From Epiperipatus broadwayi (taxonomy: Eukaryota > Onychophora > Udeonychophora > Euonychophora > Peripatidae): a stretch of DNA of 64,000 nt. The notes under the pieces were generated by a model. The model was not told the DNA's origin, did not search any database, and saw nothing but the letters and a program-made list of their open reading frames with translations. The first letter of the stretch is position 1, and every line of letters begins with the position of its first letter. The DNA is taken from assembly GCA_028023455.1 (NCBI GenBank), contig JAQFVV010006472.1, positions 638,501 to 702,500 of the forward strand, in the 5' to 3' direction. Shown here one piece after another: positions 24,718 through 38,200 of this stretch. Made by a program: the position numbers and the translations under genes.

Positions 24718-26930
24718 ATATTTATTTAAATTAGTTTTTTTTTTTTTTGCTTTTAGAAAATGCAATGAAAAAAATAAGGACAGCACCAAAATCAGTGTAA
24801 CTCACAATGTTGCATTCAATTCTGCTGAATCATTGAACAAATATTTTAAAATTTTTATTTTTGTACACCACCACATATGCAGATATATATTTTACTATGT
24901 CTGTGCATATATATATTGAGTTTAATCCCATTAGTTCATAAAAATGTTTGAATTTATTTAAAAAATCAAACAATTGGTCTTTTTTTTTAAACAATTCTAT
25001 TTATTCTACTCTTATGGTATATATATATATTGATTTCAAACTATGGGTATGTGTGTGTAATATTATTTCTGTGATAATTTTTTATTCATTCAACCATGTG
25101 ACTTGAACGTATAAAAATTTTACAGACATATACCAACATGGTATTCATGTTGAACACATATGCACCCTTCAGCATTATTAAGAATAATAATTTTAGAAAA
25201 ATATATTTACATGAAAGCAAACAACCAGGACATGGCTATTATCTAATTTACAATTTATAATTATTGTTATAATAAATTGTATTATTTTTAAATATTTTTA
25301 TTTAATTTAGAATTTTTGTTTGTCTGTTTGTTTATTTGGGTCAAGTCTTGAAATTGATTTTAAATATACTTATTTTATCAAATGGATTTATTTCAAAATT
25401 TGTGTTTGGGTTAGGTATCAATGACAATGCAATGTTTTAGGTTGTCCATTGATGGCATGAATTTCAAGCTCAACCAAGTTTTCAATAATAAATAATAGAT
25501 GTTTTGGTGCTTTTTTAAAAATATGCTTTCAATAAAGTTCATGATTAATTCACTAAAAAGCATTTACAATTAATTAAAATAGAAAGAAAAAAATTAATAA
25601 AATTTTAATTTCTTCTCATTGTTTAACTAAAATTTACTTTTTTACAAAAATGCCATCTTTATGACAATTTCATATCAAATCTTGGAAATATTGTGACAAT
25701 GTATAGATTCTTCATTTTTAAATTTGAACATAAATTGTTATAAAAAAAATTATTGCAAAATGTAAGAATACTAAAAAATAAAAAATAATATGCAAATAAA
25801 ATATTTTATTAAAAAATACTTTTTATTTAATTTTACTTCAACCACAATTTTGGTTGTTATATATCAGTTTGAAAAGTGTGAGGCATTCATAAATTAAATA
25901 ATTCAGTCTCTAGTTTAAAAATTATATAAACTCTGCTATACTCTGATAGATTTCTTTATTCTCATTAGATTATCATTCTTATTTATCAGAATTTAATAAA
26001 TTTGACCTCATTCTATAGATAGTTTTGTTTAGAAATTAAATACATTTTTAAAAAATCACATTTGATTTTTGTAATTATTTTAAAAATTATATTTTAGTGT
26101 GAACAAAATGCTGTCACATCATCAAATTTCAGTTGGAGCTGATTTAATTTACAAAATAAACAAAATCTTCTTTGTTTCATGTTTGATTTAAAAATCTGAA
26201 CAATTTTTTTTAATAACTACTAAATCTGTCAACTTATGCTTTAAATGTTTACAATTTTTTAATATTTTTTATGATATCACTAAATATAATAACAATCAGG
26301 TGAGTGATCTCATTTTCTACAACACTATATTTTCCTCTGACCATAATCTCAATAGTAACAATATTCAGAAGAAAACATTCTTTTATATTTAAAAATAAAA
26401 CATTTTTGTAAAAAATAAATATGTAATAATATTTATTTTTGATCTTTAATAATTATGACACAGTTATAATACCAATATAATCCTAAACTTAATAAAAAAA
26501 TCAAGTTGTTAGATAATTATAATATTTTCTCCATGACGATCATAATATTTCTGCAAAATACATTTGGCAAAGTTCGTAATCACCAAATAAACAATGTCTA
26601 CTATTCAGACCAGAGTTTCAGTTTCTTTTGGATACTGATTATTTAATTTTGCCTGCCATTTTTGATTTTTTTATAATTAAAATATTAAAATGTAAATATA
26701 TGTGAATTTTAAAGCTGTGCAAAACAAAAGTTTCACAAAATTTTCACCAGGGAAAAAATGTGACTTTAATCTCTAGAAATCTCACATGAAACTTGATAAT
26801 GAAGATAAATGGGAAAATTAATTAATTTATGGATGGCTCACACTTTTATTTCAAATTAAATATAGTCAAAGTTGCCGTTGAAGAAAAAATATTTTTTGAT
26901 TTAATAGTACATTATTCATCAAATTAAATA
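24718..26930. other. AT-rich spacer between elements 1 and 2
   Basis: Over 2.2 kb no reading frame, repeat or palindrome was recognised other than short AT and T runs. Confidence 0.5.
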
Positions 26931-26948
26931 AAAGTACTTTTTATATCA

Positions 26949-26986
<38 letters not shown>

Positions 26987-27005
26987 TGATATAAAAAGTA
27001 CTTTA

Positions 27006-27038
<33 letters not shown>
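26931..27038. repeat. (AT)n microsatellite inside a perfect hairpin
   Basis: AAAGTACTTTTTATATCAAT at 26931 is exactly inverted at 26985-27004, with (TA)n between. A second (AT)n run follows and touches the left edge of element 2. The hairpin could extrude as a cruciform. Confidence 0.85.
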
Positions 27039-27041
<3 letters not shown>

Positions 27042-30000
27042 ACCCTTACTTCTTGATATATAAAATAGTTTAAAATACAACTAGCTCAGTTACATTATTA
27101 TGCTTAATTAAAATTTGCATATCTATCTTTAATATACTTTTATATTATCATATCTTAATTAAATTTATTATCAATCATCAAAATCAATATAGTTCTAGAT
27201 TATACTAATTAAATAAGTATTTATTAAAATTATGAGACTGCGAAGTAAAGTTACAAAGTAATAAGCAGATTTACACTGAGTCAATATCTCCCAAGATACT
27301 GTCTCAATGGCATAAGAATACTACCACTACCTTATCATCTTACCACTACATCTATAGCATTCTTATGACTTTTAAATGAAATAAATTATCTTTAATAATA
27401 CTAAAATAATTCCTAACTTTTAACTTAAAATATAATTAAATAATCTCAGGTTCTTCTAAGCTGTTTTAAAATAATAATAACTCATGTAAATAAGTATGAT
27501 GTGGGATTTTATATCAAACTTAAATACACCTAACTTATTTTAATAATAATAATAAATAATACTAATCTTAGAGTGTAATTTAATCTCATCTATTTCTATG
27601 ATATAATCAATCATTAAATGAATAAACAATCATATGTATATCTTTTATTTCATATGGTATCTTCATTTTAAAATAGATCAAAATCTTATACTTAATAATC
27701 TGTGGCAATAAACAATACTGTATTCTTATAATGTGCATTATAATCATCTTATGACCATTGCAATATTTTCTGTTCATGTCAATCAATTCTTATAAAATGA
27801 TAGTTAAGCAAATATTGTATTCATTTCTAAATAATAATAACAAATTCATTTTTGTACAAATATTATGTTTATTTCAAATCATCTGATGTCAAAATGCTGT
27901 GGTGAAAAATAATGAAAACTCGACACACTTTTAAAACAAATTAACAAATTTATTTACAATAACTTCAAATAAAATTTATTTACACTATTTACAGTTTTAG
28001 AATTTAGGAAAATAAATAAAATAAAATAAGAAATTACAAATACAAGAAGTTTATACTGTTACTAATTCATGTGCTTAACAAGCAATTATACATTCTTCAA
28101 ATACTATACTAATAATATTATAGTATGTTTTCAAAACTTAGATTTTTAAAATAAATAGTAGTGTACTTTAATTACTACAAATAATAATATATGTCAAGAC
28201 TATTTATGTAGCATGTGTAAACAATGAAGCTCTACTAATTAAATAGCTACATTAATTAAGTATTACCATTTATAATGTATTATCATATATTTACTTTATT
28301 ATTAGCATTGCTTAATAGCTTTATAAAATTAATGTATCTTTGTAATGTAAAACAAATAATTGACTGTAATTATACTTTACTTAATGTAATTCCTGTTATA
28401 TGTTTTATCAAATATGCATTACATATCTGTACTGTTCAAATACTATTATTTAAATCATTTATCAATTTCAAATTCATAAAGCATTACCTTAGATAAATTC
28501 TATGATTCTTTTCTATGTAAAAATCATTACTTTACTTTATGTGTTATTTTAATCCTTTCTAATAAATTTCTATCTATAAAACATATCCTCTAAACTTATC
28601 TAAAATTTCCGAAAAATAAACATCAACTTTAAATAAAATATTCATTATCCAAACTACCTATATTACATTGTCTATACCTAATAAACTTCAATCTAAATAT
28701 AAGCTTCTACCCATAACGTAACTTAACTTATTTAATAAAACAAAATACAAAAAAAAAAAAATAGAGTCTTTTCAAATCTATTCTTATCTTGCAAATAATA
28801 AAATAATTACCTAAATAAAGAATAAATATAATTCTAATACTATAACATAATAAAATATCAAAATTTATTTATGAAAGAATCATATAATTATTTCTAAGCT
28901 TCTTACGTAATGTTGTATCATGTTGATATTATAAATTAAAACTTATGCATATTTTAATAAAGTTCGTTGCCAATATAATGTATGTGTTTTCTTAAAATAT
29001 CTATACATTCATTCCACAAAACATAATATTTGGTTGATCTAAAGAAAAAACATATTAAATTCATTAAAATCATTATACAATGTTTTTACCATAATAATAA
29101 TAATGTCCAATCTGCTATCCAGCATTCTTCGGAATTTGCAGCTTCATAAAATAAAAATCATTCACATTTATACTCATAAACATTCATTAGAATATTCTGT
29201 GTTATATTAATTATAAAAATAAATTTATGTAATTAATTATTATATTATTTTTAAGTTATTATTTAATAAATGTACCTAACCTACTTTTAATAGTTTAATA
29301 ATATTTTAAATTTTATGTTAAATAAATAAAATAAAAGTTCATATTACGTATTTCCAGCGACGACTTTTGTTCTACCATAAAAGTTCTAACAAATATCCTA
29401 CGTATAAAGTCAATAGAACACTATTTCCTGTTCCGTTGTATCACGTGTTTCTTGAAAGTTTATAAAAAAATGGTAACGTTCTTTTTTTTAAAAAATAAAA
29501 TAAGTTCCCATAAGAAAACAAAAATAAAAATTAAAAATAGCTTATAAGTTCTTTCTGGATCCAGTTCTTCATAAAATATTATCTTTAAAGTTATTATTTC
29601 TAAACTAATTTATAGTTTGTATATTATTTTCATTAAATTATTTTAATCAACTTGGCTTGCTTGGCTTAGTTTGATTTGATTTGGACATCCATGTATTACT
29701 TGCGCATTTTTCAAAACAATATATCTAGGTAAGAATCTATTTTCTCCATCTATAACGTCCAGCGTTTTAGATTACTTCAATATAATAATTTTATTATATT
29801 ACGATTTTAAATAATCATATTTATAATCTATTTGCCTTTTCAAATCGTCAATATTTAGTCTTTTAAGCACAAAGACTTAACAAGGCATGTATTTATTAAA
29901 ATTACTACTTCTTATATCTTTACTTAAGATATACATTTTATTTTTTAAAAAATCTGCAAAAATACTTTCTTTCTATAGAAGTATTCATATTTCTTTTAAA

Positions 30001-31324
30001 TATCTATTTATAATAGACAATAGTAATTTAAACTTTTTAATACTATTTATAGTCCAAAATACTACTTTTCTCCATCTCGTAGTTTTATGTACTAATCCAG
30101 CGTCTGTTATTTTTCTAGCATAAAGTTTCTGATATATTTCTCCGATACGTGATGTTTCCATGATTATTCGTACGTAAATTGAGTTTCGATATTGAGAAGA
30201 CCAATAGGGAATTATTAAGTTTCTACTGCATACTTATCATTTAAAAATTATAAAATTATATACAATAACACTCTTATGATTTTAACACTGATTTTAAGAG
30301 CGTTTATAAATTTACTTAGCTATTTTCTCAATAGCACGATTAACTTAGAAATTTAATTACAGAGAGCCCCCCTCAACAATTGAATCCAGCTTTTATACTG
30401 GCAGAAACTCCTTATCTGATTGGTACATTTAAACAATCAAACTTTCTAGCTTATTTACATATTTACTAACACACTATTAAAAATAAAATAATGACTTATT
30501 TAATATTTAATATTATTACATTTTTAAAAATAATCTTTATCGTTTATTCAAATCTATCAAACATTTTTTAAAATATTCTTTCTCACTTGATTTAAATCTT
30601 AACTTTTATAAGATCATTTAAAATAAACTAAATCTTTTTAAATACGTTATATTTTTAAGACAATATTTTTAAAAATCAGATTTAATATTTTACATTAATA
30701 TCTTTTATTTTTATCTCGTGATAACTCACGTATTATTTATAAATTTCACAACATAATTTTAAAATAGTTTTTGCAACTTTATGAGAAAGCTTCCAAGCAT
30801 GTGTGTGTGTATCTCTAATTAACATCTGTTTTTTACAATACAAGAAACGCTTCCCATAATCTAAAAATAACTTAACAATTGCTTTTTTAAAATAAATATT
30901 TATTTTTAAAAATAAATAAGATATTACATCAGATTTTAAAATAATTATTTGATATGATTAAAATCAAATATTAATCTCAATTTAAGTACTTATAATTTAA
31001 AATATTTCTATTCACTTTTAACATATATTTTAAATTAAATAAATATCTTTGTCTAATTTTAACTTGTCTTTTAAATACTTTAGCTTTAAACATTTGTCAT
31101 TAAATTTATTAATGCAGTATTACATCATAATCATCATCATTTTTAAATATCTTCTCAATATCAACACAATTCACATATCAAATACTCATAGATTGCTTTA
31201 ATTAAACTTATGGTAACATTACCACAAGCAAAGTCAACATCACACATTTAAAATACTTCTTAAATTTAAAATTTTCTACTAGATTAGCACAAAACTTAAA
31301 TGGTGACCCATACAAAAGGGCACA
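27039..31324 (-). repeat. Element 2, 3' LTR
   Basis: This 4286-bp left copy is collinear with 35298-39580 throughout, with scattered single-base differences and short indels. In element sense it begins TGTGCCCTTTTGTATGG and ends GTAAGGGTACA. Short frames inside are not credible genes. Confidence 0.9.
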
Positions 31325-31325
31325 T

Positions 31326-31338
31326 ATTCCCCTCCTTC
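31326..31338 (-). promoter_or_regulatory. Element 2 polypurine tract
   Basis: The minus strand reads GAAGGAGGGGAAT, ending one base before the 3' LTR. This is the position and composition of the primer for second-strand synthesis. Confidence 0.8.
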
Positions 31339-32130
31339 GGATAAAATTTTAAATTTAACATTCATCTTTATCATCTTTACTCCACATTGATCAATTTTAT
31401 CTTTCTTATCATCTAAACATTATAATAAATCATTCTATCACAAAGTTTTATAAAGCATTGAAATATCATTTTAAATCTCACTAAGAAAACACTTTTAAAT
31501 AAACTACAATGACTTTCTTTTACTTTATGGATTAAGTTTCACTTCTCCTTCCTTATCTTTTAATTAGATTACCTTTATTTTTCTAACATTTCTACAAATA
31601 TCAAGTATTTAAATTCTTTTAAATACACCTTTACATAAGCTACTAAAAATACATATTATTATAGTTAATACTATATTTTAAACTACTCTATGTATTTTAT
31701 TTATAACTTATTGCTAATTTCATTAGCAATCTTATAGATTATCATTTAACAAATCTACATATTTCTCTTTTAAAGAGATTAACCTGATCCCTTAAGATTA
31801 ATCAATTTTATGATCACTACCATATTATACATTAATCCTTCATAAGATCCACTTATAAGTACTTTAAACATATGAGTTTTATACTCTCTAACCTTATTAT
31901 TTAGCTTTTTGCTTTAAAATATCTATTGTAATAGCTAATTCCACTTTTATTTAGTCATTCTGACAAAACTTATTTCTTTTTAAACTGTCATTTACATATT
32001 TTGTAAATTTCTTCAACTAAAACTTTATTCACTATGCTAATTTATTATATAATAAATTATTTCTTTATGTCAAGCATTATATTTAAACATGACATTAAAA
32101 TATTTATTCATATTACTTTGAAATTATAAC
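31339..32130 (-). other. Element 2 interior 3' of the integrase tail, non-coding
   Basis: These 790 bases between the integrase stop and the polypurine tract are AT-rich, with no frame or repeat recognised. Confidence 0.55.
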
Positions 32131-32322
32131 TCACATCTCAGATGGAAATGGAATTAGGCTCCTTGCATTATAAGTTCCCTTTTCCCCATCTGGTGTGGTT
32201 AACATAAACGCATTCTCTCCTACTTTGCAAGATATTCTATATGGACCTTCATATAGACTAAGAAATTTTTTAAATTGATTTCTTTGTAGGTTGCTAACAT
32301 GGAAATATCTTATGTTTGTTTT
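32131..32322 (-). pseudogene. Integrase C-terminal remnant (GPY/F module)
   Basis: An open stretch of 64 codons ends in a stop at 32131. It reads through FHVSNLQRNQFKKFLSLYEG, then GPYRISCKVGENAF and a tail NARSLIPFPSEM. The K-F-x(4)-Y-E-G-P-Y-R-I pattern is the GPY/F module found at the C-terminus of Ty3/Gypsy integrases, where it helps multimerisation and DNA binding. It starts directly after a T12 tract (32323-32335 on the plus strand as A), which marks the deletion edge. The integrase zinc finger and D,D-35-E core are absent, so it has no catalytic role. It proves descent from a complete Gypsy element. Confidence 0.8.
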
Positions 32323-32459
32323 ACAAAAAAAAAAAATAAATACTAATATAATATAATGCCATAATACATTATCAAATACACATCTTCTTTGAGAATTACC
32401 TATCTTAATTATTAAATATATTCTTCTCTAAATTTAAATTTTAATTTTCTTTCTCCTTT

Positions 32460-34574
32460 CTAATTTAATTTTTTACTAGTTTTATCAGCTGGTCTCTTCA
32501 AAATGGTAGTTACACCACTTGTAGAAGGCTGATTATGCAAATCCTCACTTCTATCTTTATTTGTATTATACTGTACAGTTTTCTTAAAATATGGAGACAT
32601 TCTATCTCTACCTTTATAACTAAAACTTCTCTTAAAGCCTCCAGGAGATTTTACTCCAGTATTGACACTAAGACTTGCTAATGGGTAATTATTTTTATCC
32701 CTATTTACTCTAAACTTATTATCAATAGATAACTCTGCTACTTCCAGAGCATCTAATATTTCGGAGACTTCCTCAATTGTCCCACGGTCAGCAGCTATTA
32801 ACAACTGTTCCACATGCTTTGGTAAGTTGTGTCTAACTATTCTGACAATTTGTCCCTCCGACAATGGACAAGCAGTCAAAGTCTTCAAACGAACGGCTTG
32901 ACTTCTGAAAAAACTGGTGTAGCTGCCTTTGCTAACTTGGTACTTATCTTGGGTAATTTGATACCGAATGCAATCCTGTTTGTCGGAGTTCCAAAAGCTC
33001 CCGACAATAAAACATTTGAAATCACCATACGTCATGGGTTTCTCAAACAGAGATTGCCACCAATCTTTAGCTACTCCGTATAAATGATTGCTACACACGG
33101 CTACTTTCTCCTTTTCAGACAAAGAACATATCGAAAACAATTCATCCAAATTGTTTAGAAACTCCGAGGGATTTTCCATGTATTCCCCTTTAAATGGTTT
33201 AACTTTCATAAACCTTAAGGCCATAGAATTATTTGAACTACCCTCATGACTAATTACTTCTCTAGTTGGTCTATTGTCAATTTCCTTCACAAGAGTATTG
33301 TCTGACTGATTATTATTATTACTACTTGGCTTAATTAATTCTATATTATTTATTTGTGAAGAATCAACATAGTCAACATATGCTTTACTACTTATTTTTC
33401 CTGTAAACATTTCTGCCTTGGCATTACTTATACTTTTCATTTCTATTTGATCATATACTTGCTGAAATTTCCCTTCTAAGTCCATCTGTTCAAGCACTTG
33501 TTTCACATATCCTTTTTGCTCTTTTCTGAACTCATCTAGATTCTTGTCTAAAATTTCTTTATATTTGTCATTACTTTGTTCTATCATTCCTGCATGATCC
33601 TTTATATCTTTCTGAATACGTTTTATATTTTCTCCAACTTTCGATCGATATTTATTTTCATCGACCTTTTTGACATCTATACTCTTAAATTTCTCTACTA
33701 ATTCCTGCTCTATTTCATTTTTTATGTCCCTTTTTGTCTGAATTATAGCACTCTTAACATCTTTGATATCTTCATTAAGATTACTAACTTGGTTCTTAAC
33801 ATCACCAATTTCAATATTAACTTTTAATTTATAATCCTCAATTTTTAAGGTTAAATTATTATTATTGATTTTACATTGATCAATAGATTCAGCTATTTGA
33901 TCTCTTAGACCTTTGATTGTGTTTTCTGAAAACTCATGAAATTCTCTTTCTAGCCTTTCTTGATTTCTATCATCAACTTTTAGTATTTCTAATTTTAAAG
34001 ACTCAATTACTTCTTCATTCTTATCAAATCTTATGTCTATACTATCCATTCTATCTTCCATTTTTATATTCATATCTTTTATTTCTTCTTTTAAAGAATC
34101 TAATTTAAGACTATTTTTATAACTCTCCTCTTTCATTTCTTTCATATCTTCTTTTAAAGATTTACTCTCCTCTTTCATTTCTTTCATATCTTTTTTTAAA
34201 GAATCAAATCTAATATTATTATCCTCCTTTATTTCTTCTTTTATATTTATACTCATATTCTTCATATCTTCTTTTAAAGAATCAAATCTAATATTATTAT
34301 CTTCTTTCATTGAACTCATACTCTGCATCATTATTTTAAAATATTTCTCAAAACCAGAATACTCTACATCTTTTTCAGGTTTCACTACTTCTTTTCCTAC
34401 AGTTTTAAAAATTACCTCTTCCTCCTCCTCTATTTCACTATCCATATTTTGAGTATTTTCTAATACTATTTCTGAATTCGCTGATTTTTCTATTGCTCTG
34501 CTCTCCCCACAACTATTATCTTCTACAACAAAATTTGACATTTCAACTTCTAAATCTTTATCCCAATTATCCAT
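32460..34574 (-). CDS. gag: Element 2 Gag protein, 704 residues
   Basis: This is the particle-forming protein of element 2, intact from an ATG at 34574. The first 60 residues are acidic. Residues of about 65-360 are a very long coiled coil, with internal repeats of DNNIRFDSLKEDMK and of SLKEDMKEMKEES. Residues of about 457-612 match the gag domain of element 1: VKPFKGEYMENP, the tryptophan motif AKDWWQSL, GSFWNSDKQD and FFRSQAVRLKTL. The tail is basic and lacks a CCHC knuckle. The frame closes with a stop and no protease follows. About 140 bases beyond the gag stop lies the integrase remnant in a different context, so the whole pro-pol core has been lost between them. An intact frame supports recent activity in trans or in cis. 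Confidence 0.88.
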   Translation of the reverse strand: MDNWDKDLEVEMSNFVVEDNSCGESRAIEKSANSEIVLENTQNMDSEIEEEEEVIFKTVGKEVVKPEKDVEYSGFEKYFKIMMQSMSSMKEDNNIRFDSLKEDMKNMSINIKEEIKEDNNIRFDSLKKDMKEMKEESKSLKEDMKEMKEESYKNSLKLDSLKEEIKDMNIKMEDRMDSIDIRFDKNEEVIESLKLEILKVDDRNQERLEREFHEFSENTIKGLRDQIAESIDQCKINNNNLTLKIEDYKLKVNIEIGDVKNQVSNLNEDIKDVKSAIIQTKRDIKNEIEQELVEKFKSIDVKKVDENKYRSKVGENIKRIQKDIKDHAGMIEQSNDKYKEILDKNLDEFRKEQKGYVKQVLEQMDLEGKFQQVYDQIEMKSISNAKAEMFTGKISSKAYVDYVDSSQINNIELIKPSSNNNNQSDNTLVKEIDNRPTREVISHEGSSNNSMALRFMKVKPFKGEYMENPSEFLNNLDELFSICSLSEKEKVAVCSNHLYGVAKDWWQSLFEKPMTYGDFKCFIVGSFWNSDKQDCIRYQITQDKYQVSKGSYTSFFRSQAVRLKTLTACPLSEGQIVRIVRHNLPKHVEQLLIAADRGTIEEVSEILDALEVAELSIDNKFRVNRDKNNYPLASLSVNTGVKSPGGFKRSFSYKGRDRMSPYFKKTVQYNTNKDRSEDLHNQPSTSGVTTILKRPADKTSKKLN

Positions 34575-35297
34575 TTTTTTATTTTTTTAAAATTCAATCC
34601 TAACAATATGCAGTACTTATTATTTTATACTTTTTAAAATACAATTCCCCATCAACCTTCCCATCTCCACTCAACTCACTTTTACAACTAATCATATAAT
34701 AGTATCCTCAAAAACTCTACATTACTTACTATTAAATAATTATATAAATTTCAATAACAAAATTGTGTCATATCATTTATTTTTACACCTATGACCCACA
34801 GACAATTTGCACATAATATATAATATTAAATATCCATTTAAAATATTTCAAGAATTGATATGGTCACATTATAATATAATTATTTGCCACATTTCTATAA
34901 TTTATTGTTTTATTAACTTAAAATCAACATAGTATTTAACTTCAAAGAATAATCATATTACAGATACCACATGAAAATATAATACTCTACTAATAAAATT
35001 TTTATTTTAATTTTATTTTAATTTTATAATCAACATCTAATCAATTATAAATATTATTATAAAATACTAATTATACTTATCACTTTATTCTCCTAACATA
35101 TACTAATCCTAAAATTATATATCTTAATCCTTAATTAAATATTTAGCCTAAAACGTTGTGGCCAAAAACTTTCTTGACCACCTATCGGGCTGATAAAATT
35201 GTAACTTTAACATATCAAACCGATAACGTTTGAACATCTAAATCCTACATAAACGTATCATGCCAATCACGTTGAGCGCCAAAATCTTCCTACCCTT
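34575..35297 (-). other. Element 2 leader
   Basis: The leader of 720 bases lies between the primer site and gag. A second, weaker primer-like motif (minus strand TTTTGGCCACAACGTTTTAG) lies near 35149-35168, about 115 bases inside the first. No reading frame is present. Confidence 0.6.
35264..35281 (-). promoter_or_regulatory. Element 2 primer-binding site, tRNA-Lys-like
   Basis: The minus strand reads TGGCGCTCAACGTGATTG, starting 16 bases inside the 5' LTR. It matches the complement of an animal tRNA-Lys 3' end (TGGCGCCCAACGTG) at 13 of the first 14 bases. Confidence 0.7.
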
Positions 35298-38200
35298 TGT
35301 ACCCTTACTTCTTGATATATAAAATAGTTTAAAATACAACTAGCTCAGTTACATTATTATGCTTAATTAAAATTTGCATATCTATCTTTAATATACTTTT
35401 ATATTATCATATCTTAATTAAATTTATTATCAATCATCAAAATCAATATAGTTCTAGATTATACTAATTAAATAAGTATTTAATAAAATTATGAGACTGT
35501 GAAGTAAAGTTACAAAGTAATAAGCAGATTTACACTGAGTCAATATCTCCCAAGATACTGTCTCAATGGCATAAGAATACTACCACTACCTTATCATCTT
35601 ACCACTACATCTATAGCATTCTTATGACTTTTAAATGAAATAAATTATCTTTAATAATACTAAAATAATTCCTAACTTTTAACTTAAAATATAATTAAAT
35701 AATCTCAGGTTCTTCTAAGCTGTTTTAAAATAATAATAACTCATGTAAATAAGTATGATGTGGGATTTTATATCAAACTTAAATACACCTAACTTATTTA
35801 AATAATAATAATAAATAATACTAATCTTAGAGTGTAATTTAATCTCATCTATTTATATTATATAATCAATCATTAAATGAATAAACAATCATATGTATAT
35901 CTTTTATTTCATATGGTATCTTCATTTTAAAATAGATCAAAATCTTATACTTAATAATCTGTGGCAATAAACAATACTGTATTCTTATAATGTGCATTAT
36001 AATCATCTTATGACCATTGCAATATTTTCTGTTCATGTCAATCAATTCTTATAAAATAATGTTAAGCAAATATTGTATTCATTTCTAAATAATAATAACA
36101 AATTCATTTTTGTGCAAATATTATGTTTATTTCAAATCATCTGATGTCAAAATGCTGTGGTGAAAAATAATGAAAACTCGACACACTTTTAAAACAAATT
36201 AACAAATTTATTTACAATAACTTCAAATAAAATTTATTTACACTATTTACAGTTTTAGAATTTAAGAAAATAAATAAAAATAAAATAAGAAATTACAAAT
36301 ACAAGAAGTTTATACTGTTACTAATTCATGTGCTTAACAAGCAATTATACATTCTTCAAATACTATACTAATAATATTATAGTATGTTTTCAAAACTTAG
36401 ATTTTTTAAAATAAATAGTTAATATACTTCCATTACTACAAATAATAATATATGTCAAGACTATTTATGTAGCATGTGTAAACAATGAAACTCTACTAAT
36501 TAAATAGCTACATTAATTAAGTATTACCATTTATAATGTATTATCATATATTTACTTTATTATTAGCATTGCTTAATAGCTTTATAAAATTAATGTATCT
36601 TTGTAATGTAAAACAAATAATTGACTGTACTTATACTTTACTTAATGTAATTCCTGTTATATGTTTTATCAAATATGCATTACATATCTGTACTGTTCAA
36701 ATACTATTATTTAAATCATTTATCAATTTCAAATTCATAAAGCATTACCTTAGATAAATTCTATGATTCTTTTCTATGTAAAAATCATTACTTTACTTTA
36801 TGTGTTATTTTAATCCTTTCTAATAAATTTCTATCTATAAAACATATTCTAAACTTATCTAAAATTTCCGGAAAACAAACATCAACTTTAAATAAAATAT
36901 TCATCATCCAAATTACCTATACTACATCGTCTATACTTAATAAACTTCAATCCAAATATAAGCTTCTACCCATAACGTAACTTAACTTATTTAATAAAAC
37001 AAAATACAAAAAAATAGAGTCTTTCCAAATCTATTCTTATCTTGCAAATAATAAAATAATTACCTAAATAAAGAATAAATATAATTCTAATACTATAACA
37101 TAATAAAATATCAAAATTTATTTATGAAAGAATCATATAATTATTTCTAAGCTTCTTACGTAATGTTGTATCATGTTGATATTATAAATTAAAACTTATG
37201 CATATTTTAATAAAGTTCGTTGCCAATATAATGTATGTGTTTTCTTAAAATATCTATACATTCATTCCACAACAACATAATATTTGGTTGATCTAAAGAA
37301 AAAAACATATTAAATTCATTAAAAATCATTATACAATGTTTTTACCATAATAATAATAATGTCCAATCTGCTATCCAGCATTCTTCGGAATTTGCAGCTT
37401 CATAAAATAAAAATCATTCACATTTATACTCATAAACATTCATTAGAATATTCTGTGTTATATTAATTATAAAAATAAATTTATGTAATTAATTATTATA
37501 TTATTTTTAAGTTATTATTTAATAAATGTACCTAACCTACTTTTAATAGTTTAATAATATTTTAAATTTTATGTTAAATAAATAAAATAAAAGATTATAT
37601 TACGTATTTCCAGCGACGACTTTTGTTCTACCATAAAAGTTCTAACAAATATCCTACGTATAAAGTCAATAGAACACTATTTCCTGTTCCGTTGTATCAC
37701 GTGTTTCTTGAAAGTTTATAAAAAAAATGGTAACGTTCTTTTTTTTAAAAAATAATAAGTTCCCATAAGAAAACAAAAATAAAAATTAAAAAATAGTTTA
37801 TAAGTTCTTTTTCTGGATCCAGTTCTTCAGAAATATTATCTTTAAAAAATTATTATTTCTAAATTAATTTATAGTTTATAAATTATTTTACATTGAATTA
37901 TTTTAATCAACTTGGCTTGCTTGACTTAGTTTGATTTGGTTTGGACATCCATGTATTACTTGCGCATATATAAATAACATATTCAGGTAAGAATTAATTT
38001 TCCCATCTATAACGTCCAGCGTTTTAGATTACTTCAATATAATAATTTTATTATATTACGATTTTAAATAATCATATTTATAATCTATTTGCCTTTTCAA
38101 ATCGTCAATATTTAGTCTTTTAAGCACAAAGACTTAACAAGGCATGTATTTATTAAAATTACTACTTCTTATATCTTTACTTAAGATATACATTTTATTT

